From assembly GCA_963746825.1 (NCBI GenBank), contig CAVVCU010000007.1:372001-436000 (forward strand): a stretch of 64,000 nt of DNA, written 5' to 3'. Position 1 is the first letter of the stretch; each line of letters opens with the position of its first letter. Source of the DNA: JACVRW01 sp963746825 (GTDB lineage: Bacteria > Actinomycetota > Thermoleophilia > Solirubrobacterales > Thermoleophilaceae). The notes under the pieces are model-generated. The model searched no databases and was not told the DNA's origin. It was given only the letters and a program-made list of their open reading frames with translations. The translations under genes were made by a program, and so were the position numbers. Of this stretch, positions 8,741-19,899 are shown piece by piece.

Positions 8741-10240
8741 ATGCCCACGCTGGTGGAGCTCGAGGCCGTGGCGCGTGGCGCGCCGCCGCCGCCGCTGGAC
8801 GGCGGCGATCGCCGGCGCCTGGTCGCCGCGCGCGCGGTCGTCGAGAACGCGGTCAGCTCAGAGATGCCGGTCTACGGCGTCACCACAGGCTTCGGCCAAC
8901 TCGCGTCGGTGCGGGTGACCGGCGCCGACGCGGCGCGCCTTCAGGTCAACCTGCTGCGCTCACACGCGGTGGGCGCCGGCCCCCCGCTCGAGGACGAGGT
9001 GGTGCGCGGGATGCTGTTGCTGCTCGCCGCCTCGCTCCGCCGCGGGCACTCGGGCACGCGCCCGGAGCTGGTCGAGCTCGTGCTCGGGTTGCTCGAGAGC
9101 GATGTCGTGCCCGTGGTTCCCAGCCGGGGCTCGGTCGGCTCATCGGGAGACCTGGCGCCGCTCGCGCACCTCGCGCTCGTGCTCATTGGCGAGGGCGAGG
9201 CCACGGTGGGCGGGCAGCGGATGCCGGGCGCGCAGGCGCTCGAGCAGGCCGGCCTGACACCGCTGGTGCTGAGCGCCAAGGAGGGCCTCGCGCTGATCAA
9301 CGGCACCCATCTCATGGCCGCCGTGGGTGCGCTGGCCGTGCGAGAGGCGCAGCGGCTGGTCGAGGCGGCGATCGTGGCTGTCGCGCTGTCGCTCGAGGCG
9401 TTCAAGGGCTCGACGGTGCCCTTCGACGAACGCCTCCACGAGCTCCGCCCCCACGCCGGCCCGATCCGGGTCGCGTCGCGCCTGCGGCGGCTGCTCGCCG
9501 GAAGTGCCGTGGTCGCCAGCCACGCCGACTGCGGCCGGGTGCAGGATCCCTACACCCTGCGCTGCGCGCCGCAGGTGATCGGCGCCGTCGAGGACGCGAT
9601 CGGCTACGCCGCCGAGGTGCTGGAGCGTGAGCTCGACGCCGTGACCGACAATCCGCTGATCTTCCCGGCGCCCGAGGGCGACGGCTCGCGGGGCGAGGTG
9701 CTCGCCGGTGGCAACTTCCACGGCCAGCCGCTGTCGCTGCCGCTCGACCATCTGGGGCTCGCCCTCTGTCAGCTGGCTTCCTTCAGCGAGCGGCGCACCT
9801 ACGCGCTGCTGTCGCCCAGCTACGCCGGCCTGCCGCCGTTCCTCTCGCCTCAGCCCGGCCTCGGCTCGGGTCTGATGATCACCCAGTACACGGCCGCGGC
9901 GCTGGTCAATGAGTGCCAGGTGCTCGCGCATCCCGCAGGCGCCGGCTCGATCCCCACCTCGGCGGGCACCGAGGACTTCAACTCGATGGGCGCCTACGCC
10001 GCGCTGAAGGCGCGCGAGGTGGCCGAGCGGGCCTCACACGTGATCGCGATCGAGCTCGCCTGCGCCTGCCAGGGACTGGAGTTTCACCGGCCGCTGCGCA
10101 CCACCGCCACGCTCGAGCGCGCCGTGGAACAGGTGAGGGAACTGGTCCCGCGCGTGGAGGAGGACCGCTCGCTGGCCGCCGAGCTGGCCGAGCTGGCTCG
10201 CGCCCTGCAGAACCGGCGCGCTGATCCTGGGGGACGAGGC

Positions 10241-10244
<4 letters not shown>
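8741..10244 (+). CDS. hutH: Histidine ammonia-lyase (frameshifted at the last codons)
   Basis: 500 residues. It deaminates L-histidine to urocanate in the cytoplasm. The active-site tyrosine motif VYGVTTGFG and the MIO loop GSVGSSGDLAPLAH are present, with Ser134-Ser135-Gly136 in the place of Ala-Ser-Gly, a conservative variant. Taken literally the frame runs on into hutU. Removing one C near 10213 gives NGALILGDEA and a TGA at 10242 that overlaps the GTG of hutU, the same coupling used all over this window. A TANNNT motif (TACCGT, 8729-8734) 6 bases before ATG 8741 could give a leaderless transcript. Confidence 0.88.
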
Positions 10245-11859
<1,615 letters not shown>

Positions 11860-11867
<8 letters not shown>

Positions 11868-13140
11868 TCCGGCCGAGGCGCTGCTCGCCGCCGCCCGGGA
11901 CGTGCGCGTGCGCGACGCCGCGCAGATCCTGCGCCCGCCGCGGGACGGGCTCCCCTACCTGCGCCACGACCGCGCCGGGGAGATGGAGCTCGAGGGCGGC
12001 ACCCTCGTGGTGGAGGACGGGCGGGTGAGCGGCTTCGAGGGCTACGGCGGCGCCGGCCTCCAGCTCGACGCCTCCGGCTGTGCCGTGATCCCCGGCCTGG
12101 TCGACTGCCACACGCACCTGCCCTTCGCGGGCTGGCGAGCGCAGGAGTACGAGCAGAAGGTCACCGGTGTCCCGTACGCCGAGATCGCCCGCGCGGGCGG
12201 CGGGATCGCCGCGTCGGCCCGGGCGCTCGCGCAGAGCGGGGACGACGCGGTGCTCAGGCAGGCACGCGGGCTCGCCGGGGAGATGCTCGGACACGGCACC
12301 ACGGCCTTCGAGGGAAAGTGCGGCTACGGGCTGGGGGTCGAGGCCGAGCTGCGCTCGCTGCGCCTGGCGGACCGGCTGGCCGGGCAGGTGGCCCAGCAGA
12401 CGACCTCAACGGCCCTGCTCGCCCACAGCGTCCCGGACGGCTTCAGCGCCGACGCCTGGATGGACGAGGTCGAGGCCATGCTGCCCCGGGTCATCGCCGA
12501 GACCGGCGCGTCGGCGCTCGACATCTTCGTGGAGGCGGTGGCCTTCTCGAACGAGCACCTGGCCCGCATGGGCGTGCTCGCGAGCGCGCATGGCCTGGCC
12601 CTGCGCGCGCACGTGGAGCAGTTCGCCACCCATCGCTCGGTGCCCGTGGCGCTGGAGCACGGCGCGCGCTCGGTCGACCACCTGGCCTGTCTGCACCCCG
12701 ACGATCTCGCCCCGCTGGCCGCCGCCGAGTGCGCGGCCGTGCTGCTGCCCGGAGCCGAGTTCATGGGCGCCGAGGAGCTCGCGCCGGGCCGCGAGCTGGC
12801 CGACGCGGGGGCGATCTGCGTGTTGGCCACCGACCTCAACCCGGGCACGTCGCCGGTGGCCTCGCTCCCGGTGATCCTGGGGCTGGCCGTGCGCCGCTAC
12901 GGCTGGAGCGTGCGCGAGGCGCTTCTCGCCGCGACGCTCAACGCGGCGTGGGTGATGGGCCGGTCGAGCGAGCTGGGCTCGCTCGAGCCCGGCAAGCGGG
13001 GCGACTTCCTGCTGCTCGACGGGCCGGTGGAGCACATCCCCTACCGCTTGGGCCACAACCCGGTGGCCGCGTGCTTCGTCGACGGGCTTCCCGTGGTGGT
13101 GCGCCCCGACGCGGCCTGGCGGCTGTCGGCCGGCGGATGA
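11860..13140 (+). CDS. hutI: Imidazolonepropionase
   Basis: 426 residues, standard length. It hydrolyses imidazolone-5-propionate to N-formimino-L-glutamate. Motifs: DCHTHLPFAGWRAQEYE (metal and substrate site), FEGKCGYGL, HVEQFATH, VDHLACLHPDD and ATDLNPGTSP. ATG 11860 overlaps the hutU end by 8 bases. The stop overlaps the start of the M20 gene as ATGA. It is the third step of the canonical histidine pathway. Confidence 0.93.
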
Positions 13141-14322
13141 TCTCCGCCACCGAGCTCGCCGAGCTGCACGGCGGCCTGGAGGAGATCGGGCTGTCCGAGC
13201 ACGGCACCACCCGGCTCGCCTGGACGGCCGAGGACGAGGCCGCGGGAGCCTGGTTCGCCGAGACGGCGGCCGCCTGCGGCCTGAGCGCCGAGCGCGACCC
13301 GGCGGGAAACCTGTGGGCGTGCCCCGAGGAGCCCGGGCCCTGGTGGGCGGTGGGATCGCACCTCGACAGCGTGCGTGACGGCGGCCGCTACGACGGCGCG
13401 CTCGGGGTGGTGGCCGGCTTCGCCATCGCCCGCGCACACCTCGGTGCCCATCGCGGTGATCGCCTTCGCCGACGAGGAGGGCGCGCGCTACAACACCCCG
13501 ACCTTCGGCAGCCGCGCGCTGGCCGGGCGCCTCGACGCCGCCGATGCCCTGGCCCGCGTGGACGAGAACGGCGTGAGCATGAGCGAGGCGATGCGAGCGG
13601 CCGGGGTCGACCCCGGCGGCCTCGACGACGCACCGCGGTGGCTCGACCGCCTGCGGGGCCTCCTCGAGCTGCACATCGACCAGAGCCGCGACGTCGCCGG
13701 GCTCTCGCTGGCGGCCGGCGTGGTGAGCGGGCTGGCCGCGCGGATGCGCGTGCAGGCGGAGCTGCTCGGCGCGGCCGATCACGCCGGCACCACCTCGCGG
13801 GCCGAGCGCCGTGACGCCCTGCTGGCGGCGGCGCGGCTGATCGTCCGCTCCGACGAGCTCGCCGGGCCCGAGATGGTCACCACCGCCGGTCGCATCCTGG
13901 TCGAGCCCAACGCGCCCACGACCGTGGCATCGCACGTGCGGCTGTGGCTCGACGCCCGCGCCCCGCGGGCCGAGCAGGTCGACGCCTGGTGGGAGGGCGT
14001 GCAGGCCGCCGCGCGGGAGGTGGAGGCGGCCACGCGCGTGGAGCTGACCCTCTCGGTGGCTTCGCTCAACCGCGGCACCAGCTTCGACGAGACGGTGCGC
14101 GCGGCCCTGGGGGCGGCCGCCCGAGAGCAGGGCCTCGCAGCGCCCGAGGTCGTGTGCTTCGCCGGCCACGACGCGGGCGTGATCGCGCAGTGCCGGCCCT
14201 CGGGAATGGTGCTGGTCCGCAACGCCACGGGCGTGAGCCACGCTCCCGATGAGCGCGTCGACCTCGAGGACGCCGCCGCGGCGGCGCGGGTGGTGCAGGC
14301 GGCACTGGAGGCGCTGGCGTGA
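13137..14322 (+). CDS. M20-family N-carbamoyl-amino acid hydrolase type enzyme (frameshifted)
   Basis: About 394 residues after joining two frames near 13434-13441. The family hallmarks are SHLDSVRDGGRYDGALGV, FADEEGARYNTP, LHIDQSR, ADHAGTTSRAERRDAL and FAGHDAGV, as in N-carbamoyl-L-amino acid hydrolases and allantoate amidohydrolases. It sits between hutI and hutF. Two roles are reasonable: release of glutamate from N-carbamoyl-glutamate at the end of the thiohistidine branch, or deformylation of N-formyl-glutamate in place of the missing hutG. Sequence alone does not decide. Start ATG 13137 overlaps the hutI stop; the stop overlaps hutF. Confidence 0.8.
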
Positions 14323-15485
14323 GCGGCGCGCTTCGCACGGCCGCGGTGCCCGCCATGGTCAACGCGCACTCGCACGCCTTCCAGCGCGACCTGCGCGGGC
14401 GCGGCGAGCGACCCGCCCCCGAGGCGCACGCCGCCGACGACTTCTGGAGCTGGCGAGAGGCCATGTACAGCCTGGCCGCGGAGCTCGCGCCGGAGTCGAT
14501 GCGCGCGGTGGCGGCGCGGGCCTACGGCGAGATGGCCGCGGCCGGGTACGGCGCGGTGGGCGAGTTCCACTATGTCCACCACCGACCCGGCGGCCGCCCG
14601 TACGAAGATCCCAACGCCCTGGCCGTCGCGGTGGCCGAGGCGGGCGCGGCCGCCGGCCTGACCGTGGTCCTCCTGCCGGCGGCCTACCACCGCGCGGGCT
14701 GGGACGGCGGCGACCTGCCGCCCACCGAGGGGCAGCGCCGCTTCTGCGACCCCACGGTGGGCGACTTCCTCGGCCGGGTCGACGGCCTGCGCGAGTGGGC
14801 CGCCGGCCGGCCCGCCGTGCGGGTGGGCGTGGCCGCGCACAGCGTCCGGGCGGTGCCCGCGGAGTGGCTCACCGCGATCGCCGAGTACGCCGACACGCAC
14901 GGCCTCGTCCGCCACGTGCACGCGGCCGAGCAGCGCCGGGAGCTGGCCGAGTGCCAGCGCGAGCACGGCTGCTCGCCGGTGGAGCTGCTCGAGCGCACCG
15001 GCTTCCTGGGCGAGCGCACGAGCGTGATCCACGGCATCCACGTGTCGGCCCGCGACATCGAGCTGCTGGCCGAGAGCGCCACGATCGTGGTGTCGTGCCC
15101 GACCACCGAGGGCAACCTGGGCGACGGCCACCTGCCGGCCCTGCGCTACCGCGACGCGGGGGTAAGGCTGGCCATCGGCAGCGACTCCCAGGTCCGGATC
15201 GACCCGTTCGAGGAGGTCCGCGAGCTGGAGACCGGGGCGCGGCGCGAGGGCCAGACGCGCCACGGCCTGCTGGCCGGAAGCGGAGACCTGTGGGGGGAGC
15301 TGGCGCGCAACGGCGAGGCGAGCCTCGGCCTGGAGAAGGGAGCCGCCGGGAGAGTGAACGTCGATCTGGACCACTCCGACCTGGCCGGGGTGACGGACGA
15401 GGATCTCCCCCTCGCGCTGGCCACCTGCGCCAGCGCGGGAATCGTGGTCAGTAGCCGGGGGCTCACGCCCCCGGACCCCCGGTGA
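14319..15485 (+). CDS. hutF: N-formimino-L-glutamate deiminase
   Basis: 388 residues of the amidohydrolase superfamily. VNAHSHAFQRDLRGRG is the HxH metal site typical of HutF, with HVHAAEQ, IHGIHV, CPTTEGNLGDG and IGSDSQVRIDP following. It converts formimino-glutamate to N-formyl-glutamate plus ammonia. Its presence shows that the five-step formylglutamate route is used. GTG 14319 overlaps the M20 stop. The last residues (RGLTPPDPR) are encoded by a GC-rich hairpin that may be a repeat element, so the original C-terminus may have been shorter. Confidence 0.9.
   Translation: MSGALRTAAVPAMVNAHSHAFQRDLRGRGERPAPEAHAADDFWSWREAMYSLAAELAPESMRAVAARAYGEMAAAGYGAVGEFHYVHHRPGGRPYEDPNALAVAVAEAGAAAGLTVVLLPAAYHRAGWDGGDLPPTEGQRRFCDPTVGDFLGRVDGLREWAAGRPAVRVGVAAHSVRAVPAEWLTAIAEYADTHGLVRHVHAAEQRRELAECQREHGCSPVELLERTGFLGERTSVIHGIHVSARDIELLAESATIVVSCPTTEGNLGDGHLPALRYRDAGVRLAIGSDSQVRIDPFEEVRELETGARREGQTRHGLLAGSGDLWGELARNGEASLGLEKGAAGRVNVDLDHSDLAGVTDEDLPLALATCASAGIVVSSRGLTPPDPR
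15455..15474 (+). terminator. Hairpin at the end of hutF
   Basis: CCGGGGGC (15455-15462), loop TCAC and GCCCCCGG (15467-15474) make a perfect 8-bp stem inside the last codons of hutF, followed by another C-rich run. It could end transcription of the hut operon or be a short REP-like palindrome that was inserted there. There is no U-tract. Confidence 0.5.
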
Positions 15486-15552
15486 TTTCTGGCCGGGCGC
15501 AGAGGGTGCGGTTCCTTAGCCCAAGCGTAATCTCGCGGCCCCGAGAGCCTGA

Positions 15553-15560
15553 TATATCAT
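15553..15560 (+). promoter_or_regulatory. Probable -10 region of the proVWX-type operon
   Basis: The 84 bases between hutF and the ATP-binding gene contain TATATCAT. Two TANNNT-like readings (TATATC, TATCAT) end 9-11 bases before ATG 15570. This is the most AT-rich spot nearby. No -35 hexamer is evident. A leaderless or very short leader transcript is likely. Confidence 0.4.
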
Positions 15561-15569
15561 GGCGCCCGC

Positions 15570-16673
15570 ATGAGCGACGATGACGGCAGCGTTGCCGTTG
15601 AGAGCGCCCTCGAGGCGCAAAACGAGGAGTCCAACGGCGCTGCGATAGTCCGCGCCGAGGGAGTCTGGAAGGTCTTCGGCCCTCACGGCGAGCGGGTGAT
15701 CGGCACGCCCGACGCCGACCTCTCGCGGGCCGAGCTGCGCGAGAAGACCGGGAACGTGGTCGCCGTCCGCGACGTCTCGCTCGACATCCAGCCGGGCGAG
15801 GTGTTCGTGGTGATGGGGCTGTCGGGCTCGGGCAAGTCGACGCTCGTCCGCACGCTGATCCGTCTGATCGAGCCGAGCGCCGGCGCGATCAGCATCACCG
15901 GCCAGGACGTGATGGCGGCCGACTCGGGCGAGCTGCGCGAGCTGCGCCGCCACAAGGTCTCGATGGTCTTCCAGCACTTCGGGCTGCTCGCCCACCGCCG
16001 CGTGATCGACAACGTGGCCTTCGGCCTCGAGATCCAGGGCATGGACAAGTCCGAGCGCCTGGCCAAGGCGGGCGACGTGCTGCGCCTCGTGGGCCTCGAG
16101 GACGCCGCCAACCAGTTTCCCGACCAGCTCTCGGGCGGCATGCAGCAGCGCGTCGGACTGGCCCGCGCCTTCGCGGTCGACCCCGAGCTCATGCTCTACG
16201 ACGAGCCGTTCAGCGCGCTCGATCCGCTCATCCGGCGCGACATGCAGGACGAGGTGATCCGCCTCCAGAAGGAGACTGGGAAGACGATGCTCTTCATCAC
16301 CCACGACCTGGCCGAGGCGCTGCGCATCGGCGACCGCATCGCGATCATGCGCGACGGCGCGATCGTCCAGCTCGGAACCCCTGAGGAGCTCGTGGGCTCT
16401 CCTGCCGACGACTACGTGGCCAACTTCGTGCGCGACATCCCGCGTACCAACGTCCTGACGCTGCGCTGGATCATGCGCGACGCCCGTCCCGGAGAGGACA
16501 GGGACGGTCCCGAGCTCGACGTGAGGACAACGGTCCAGGACGCTGTTCCACTGGTGGCCGCTACGGACGGAATCGTGCGGGCCGTCGACAACGGCCGCAC
16601 CGTCGGCGTGGTCGACCGCGAGAGCGTCCTGCACGCGATGGCCGACGTGTCCGCACGCGATGGCAGTAGCTAG
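15570..16673 (+). CDS. Betaine/histidine-type ABC transporter, ATP-binding protein
   Basis: 367 residues, ProV/OpuCA/HutV family. Walker A GLSGSGKST, Q-loop VFQHFG, signature LSGGMQQRVGLARA, Walker B LMLYDEPFSALDP and the H-loop ITHD are intact. An extra segment of about 30 residues precedes Walker A and a short CBS-like region ends the protein, both usual for quaternary-amine transporters. It energises uptake through the two-domain permease that follows (14-base overlap). Family substrates include glycine betaine, choline, proline, histidine and ergothioneine. The hut genes next door favour histidine or a histidine betaine. Confidence 0.9.
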   Translation: MSDDDGSVAVESALEAQNEESNGAAIVRAEGVWKVFGPHGERVIGTPDADLSRAELREKTGNVVAVRDVSLDIQPGEVFVVMGLSGSGKSTLVRTLIRLIEPSAGAISITGQDVMAADSGELRELRRHKVSMVFQHFGLLAHRRVIDNVAFGLEIQGMDKSERLAKAGDVLRLVGLEDAANQFPDQLSGGMQQRVGLARAFAVDPELMLYDEPFSALDPLIRRDMQDEVIRLQKETGKTMLFITHDLAEALRIGDRIAIMRDGAIVQLGTPEELVGSPADDYVANFVRDIPRTNVLTLRWIMRDARPGEDRDGPELDVRTTVQDAVPLVAATDGIVRAVDNGRTVGVVDRESVLHAMADVSARDGSS

Positions 16674-18654
16674 CCGGCGACTCTCCGCGCCCGCCTTCGC
16701 GGCTCCCACGTCGCGCTGGCGCGGCCGACCGGCCATGGTCGGAGCGATCGTCCTGCTGATCCTCGTCGGGTTCGTGTTGATGAGGGACGAGTTCCCCTGG
16801 CCGGCGTCGTTGACCTGGCAAGCACTTCCCGGGCGTCTCGACGATCTCCAGATCTGGCTGCTCGACGAGCGCACGGCGGCGAACCCCAACATCATCTTCG
16901 CGATCTTCGACGGCTTCCGGGCGTTCGCCGATTGGCTGGTGCTGGCGCTCAACGACGCGTTGCTGTGGATGACGTGGCCGGGCGTCTTTGCCGCCGCCGT
17001 CCTCATCGTCCTGCGCTTCGGCGGCTGGCGCGCCGCGCTTGTGGTGGCGGGCGCCTTTATCTCCTTCGCCGTCACCGGCCTCTGGGAAGAGAGCATTCAG
17101 ACGCTCGCGCTGATGACGGCGGCGGTGGCGCTGTCGCTGGCGATCGGGGTGCCCATCGGAGTGTTCGCAGGGCGCAACGATCGCTTTCTGCGTTCGATCA
17201 CCCCGGCGCTCGACGCGATGCAGATCGTGCCGGCATTCGCCTACCTCATGCCGATCGTGATCCTGTTCTCGGTGGGCCCGGCGGCGGCGGTCATCTGCAC
17301 GATGATCTACGCGATCCCGCCCGCCGTGCGCATCACCGCACTCGGCATCCGGGGCGTCACCGCCGACTCGGTCGAGGCCTCACGCGCCCTGGGCGCCACA
17401 GAGCCTCAGACGCTCCTCAAGGTGCAGCTTCCGCTTGCTCGCCGCCAGGTGCTGCTCTCGGTCAACCAGACGATCATGTTCGCGCTGTCGCTGGTGGTGA
17501 TCGCCGGCCTCATCGGCGGACGCGGGCTCGGCGACGTGGTCACCAGCGGCCTCTACTCCAACCCCGCGCTGGCGCTGCTGGCCGGGGTCGTGATCGTGAT
17601 CATGGCGATCGCGCTCGACCGCTCGACCGCGGCGATCGCCGATCGCACCGATCCCACGCGCCGCCACCTGACCGAGGAGGGCCGGCGCCGCGCGCGGATC
17701 ACGATGCTGGCGACGTTCGCCGCCATCGCAATCGTCGTACTGGCAGCCAAGGCGCTCGGCGCCGCGGACATCTACCCCGACGAGTTCGAGACCGAGAGCT
17801 TCGTGTATACGGCCACGATCGAGGACCAGCTGCTGGGCTGGATCCAGGACGTGCTCGACTACATCCAGGATCCCAACTCGTTCATATTCGGCATCACCGA
17901 GCCGATCGGGAACTTCTTGCTGGAGTACATGCTCGAGCCTCTGCGGATCGTGCTCGTGGAGGGCCCGTGGTTCGTGATCCTGGCCGGCATGACGGCGATC
18001 GCCATGGTGCTGAGCGGCACGCGGCCGGCCATCACCACCTTCGTGATGCTCGCCGCTATCGGAATCATGGGGGTGTGGGACCTCGCCATGGACACGGCGT
18101 CACAGGTGCTCGTGGCCACTGCGCTCGCCGTGGTGCTCGGCCTGATAATCGGCATATGGGCGGCCGAGAGCCCGCGCGTTGACCGGTTGCTCCGGCCCGT
18201 GCTCGACACGCTTCAGACGCTGCCGCAGCTCGTGTACATCATTCCGTTCATCTACCTCATGCCGGTGTCGCGCATACCCGGAGTGGTCGCCTCGGTGCTG
18301 TACGCGATTCCGGTCGTGATCCGACTGGTGGCCAACGGTCTGCGCACGGTCCCGCCGGCCGCCGTTGAGGCGGCGTCGGCCTTCGGCGCCTCGCGCGCCC
18401 AGGTGCTCACCAAGGTGAAGATTCCGCTCGCGCGTGACTCGATCATGCTCGGCGTGAACCAGGGGATCATCATGGTCCTTGCCGTGGTCGTGATCGGCGG
18501 GTTGATCGGATCGGGGGCGCTGGGCGACGCGATCGCACGCGGCCTGCAGCGCAACGAGTTCGGTGAGGGTGTGGTCGCCTCCCTGGCGATTCTGGCGCTC
18601 GGCATCGCGCTTGATCGAGTTACGCAAGGACGAAAGAAAGTTCAACCACAATGA
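16660..18654 (+). CDS. Betaine/histidine-type ABC permease, duplicated-domain fusion
   Basis: 664 residues, about twice the normal ProW length. It carries two homologous BPD_transp_1 permease domains. The coupling (EAA) loops are SRALGATEPQTLLKVQLPLA near residue 245 and SAFGASRAQVLTKVKIPLA near residue 575. A central linker of additional membrane spans joins them. One polypeptide can therefore supply both halves of the membrane channel. It overlaps the ATPase gene and its TGA overlaps an ATG at 18651. Confidence 0.9.
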   Translation: MAVASRRLSAPAFAAPTSRWRGRPAMVGAIVLLILVGFVLMRDEFPWPASLTWQALPGRLDDLQIWLLDERTAANPNIIFAIFDGFRAFADWLVLALNDALLWMTWPGVFAAAVLIVLRFGGWRAALVVAGAFISFAVTGLWEESIQTLALMTAAVALSLAIGVPIGVFAGRNDRFLRSITPALDAMQIVPAFAYLMPIVILFSVGPAAAVICTMIYAIPPAVRITALGIRGVTADSVEASRALGATEPQTLLKVQLPLARRQVLLSVNQTIMFALSLVVIAGLIGGRGLGDVVTSGLYSNPALALLAGVVIVIMAIALDRSTAAIADRTDPTRRHLTEEGRRRARITMLATFAAIAIVVLAAKALGAADIYPDEFETESFVYTATIEDQLLGWIQDVLDYIQDPNSFIFGITEPIGNFLLEYMLEPLRIVLVEGPWFVILAGMTAIAMVLSGTRPAITTFVMLAAIGIMGVWDLAMDTASQVLVATALAVVLGLIIGIWAAESPRVDRLLRPVLDTLQTLPQLVYIIPFIYLMPVSRIPGVVASVLYAIPVVIRLVANGLRTVPPAAVEAASAFGASRAQVLTKVKIPLARDSIMLGVNQGIIMVLAVVVIGGLIGSGALGDAIARGLQRNEFGEGVVASLAILALGIALDRVTQGRKKVQPQ

Positions 18655-18665
18655 GGGGGTATTTG

Positions 18666-19691
18666 ATGGGAGAGGGGACAATCAGGACGCGGTCACGCTT
18701 CGCGCTGGTCGTGTCCATGCTGCTGGCGCTGGTGCTGTTGGTGGCCGCGTGTGGCGAGGAGAAGGAAGAGAGCAGTAGCGGCGGCGGGGGCGGGGAAAGC
18801 GCATCCGGTGGCGGCAAGGACTGCGGCAAGGTCGTGCTAAACGAGCAGGCCTGGGCCGGCTCGACCGCCAACACCTACATCGCCAAGGCCGTGCTGGAGG
18901 ACGAGCTCGGCTGCGAGGTCGAGATCACCAAGATCACCGAGATCCCGGTCTTCCAGGCCATGGCCGACGGCAAGGTCGACGCCGTGCTCGAGGACTGGCA
19001 GCACGTCGACGAGTACGAGCAGTACATCGACAAGGCGGGCACCGTCGTCCAGGGCGGTCCCAACGGCGTCGAGGGCCACATCGGCTGGTTCGTCCCGCAG
19101 TACGTGATGGACGAGAACCCCGAGTTCAAGACCTGGGAAGGCCTGAAGGGCAAGGAGGAGCTGTTCCAGACGCCCGAGTCAGGCGATCAGGGCATGTTCC
19201 TCGGCGGAGACCCCTCCTATGTCCAGAAGGACAAGGAGCTGATCGAGGCGCTCGATCTCAATCTCAAGCACGTGACCGCGGGCGCCGAGCCCGCTCAGGT
19301 GGCGCGCTGGAGCCAGCTCTACAAGCAGCAGAAGCCGGTGCTGTTCTACTTCTACACGCCGCAGTACCTCAACGCGGAGTACGACCTCGCCGAGGTCATG
19401 CTGCCGCCGCGTACCGAGGCCAACAAGGACTGCCAGGACGACGCCAAGGCCGGCGGAGATCCCGAGCAGTACAAGTGCGAATACGACGTGACCATCATCA
19501 ACAAGCTCTTCAGCAAGAAGTTCGCCGACAGCGGCTCGCCCGCCTTCGACATGCTGAAGAAGTTCAAGATCACAAACGAGGATCAGGACGCGGTCGCCAA
19601 GGCGATCGCCGGCGACAAGGTCGACCCGGACCAGGCCGGACGGGACTGGGTGGAGGAGAACGCCGACACGGTCGACGGCTGGCTGCAGTAG
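18666..19691 (+). CDS. Quaternary-amine/amino-acid ABC substrate-binding lipoprotein
   Basis: 341 residues. A short basic N-terminus and hydrophobic stretch lead to the lipobox LVAAC, then a Glu/Ser/Gly-rich linker, so the mature protein is tethered outside the membrane. The rest is an OpuAC/ProX-type binding fold (EQAWAGSTANTYIA, DAVLEDWQH, GHIGWFVPQYV). ATG 18666 is preferred because GAGGGGG lies 5-6 bases upstream; ATG 18651, overlapping the permease stop, is the alternative. Several Trp and Tyr residues could form a cation-binding box, but I cannot assign the ligand. Confidence 0.88.
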   Translation: MGEGTIRTRSRFALVVSMLLALVLLVAACGEEKEESSSGGGGGESASGGGKDCGKVVLNEQAWAGSTANTYIAKAVLEDELGCEVEITKITEIPVFQAMADGKVDAVLEDWQHVDEYEQYIDKAGTVVQGGPNGVEGHIGWFVPQYVMDENPEFKTWEGLKGKEELFQTPESGDQGMFLGGDPSYVQKDKELIEALDLNLKHVTAGAEPAQVARWSQLYKQQKPVLFYFYTPQYLNAEYDLAEVMLPPRTEANKDCQDDAKAGGDPEQYKCEYDVTIINKLFSKKFADSGSPAFDMLKKFKITNEDQDAVAKAIAGDKVDPDQAGRDWVEENADTVDGWLQ

Positions 19692-19716
19692 CCAAGCGCT
19701 GACCGAACGAGGCCGG

Positions 19717-19748
19717 GCGGCCGGGATCCCTGTGAGGTTCCCGGCCGC
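19717..19748 (+). terminator. Hairpin after the ABC transporter operon
   Basis: GCGGCCGGGA (19717-19726) pairs perfectly with TCCCGGCCGC (19739-19748) across a 12-base loop, 26 bases after the stop of the binding-protein gene. No U-tract follows. The rest of the 19692-19899 gap shows nothing further except the ribosome site of the next gene. Confidence 0.6.
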
Positions 19749-19884
19749 TCGTCGTTCGTGGCGAGCGCTGGCACATTTGTCCAGCAGGATCGCGTGGCCG
19801 TCACCTGCGCGGGGTGACGATCCGAGTGGAAGTAGCTGTGGCCGGCCGCAGGGGTTGTGGCTGAATGATTTCGATTGTTCGCAC

Positions 19885-19890
19885 AGGAGG
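19885..19890 (+). promoter_or_regulatory. Strong ribosome binding site fixing the start of the RTX protein
   Basis: AGGAGG lies 9 bases before ATG 19900. Longer in-frame readings from 19732 have no such site and no signal peptide, so this site decides the start. Confidence 0.75.
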
Positions 19891-19899
19891 CGCTTTCAC

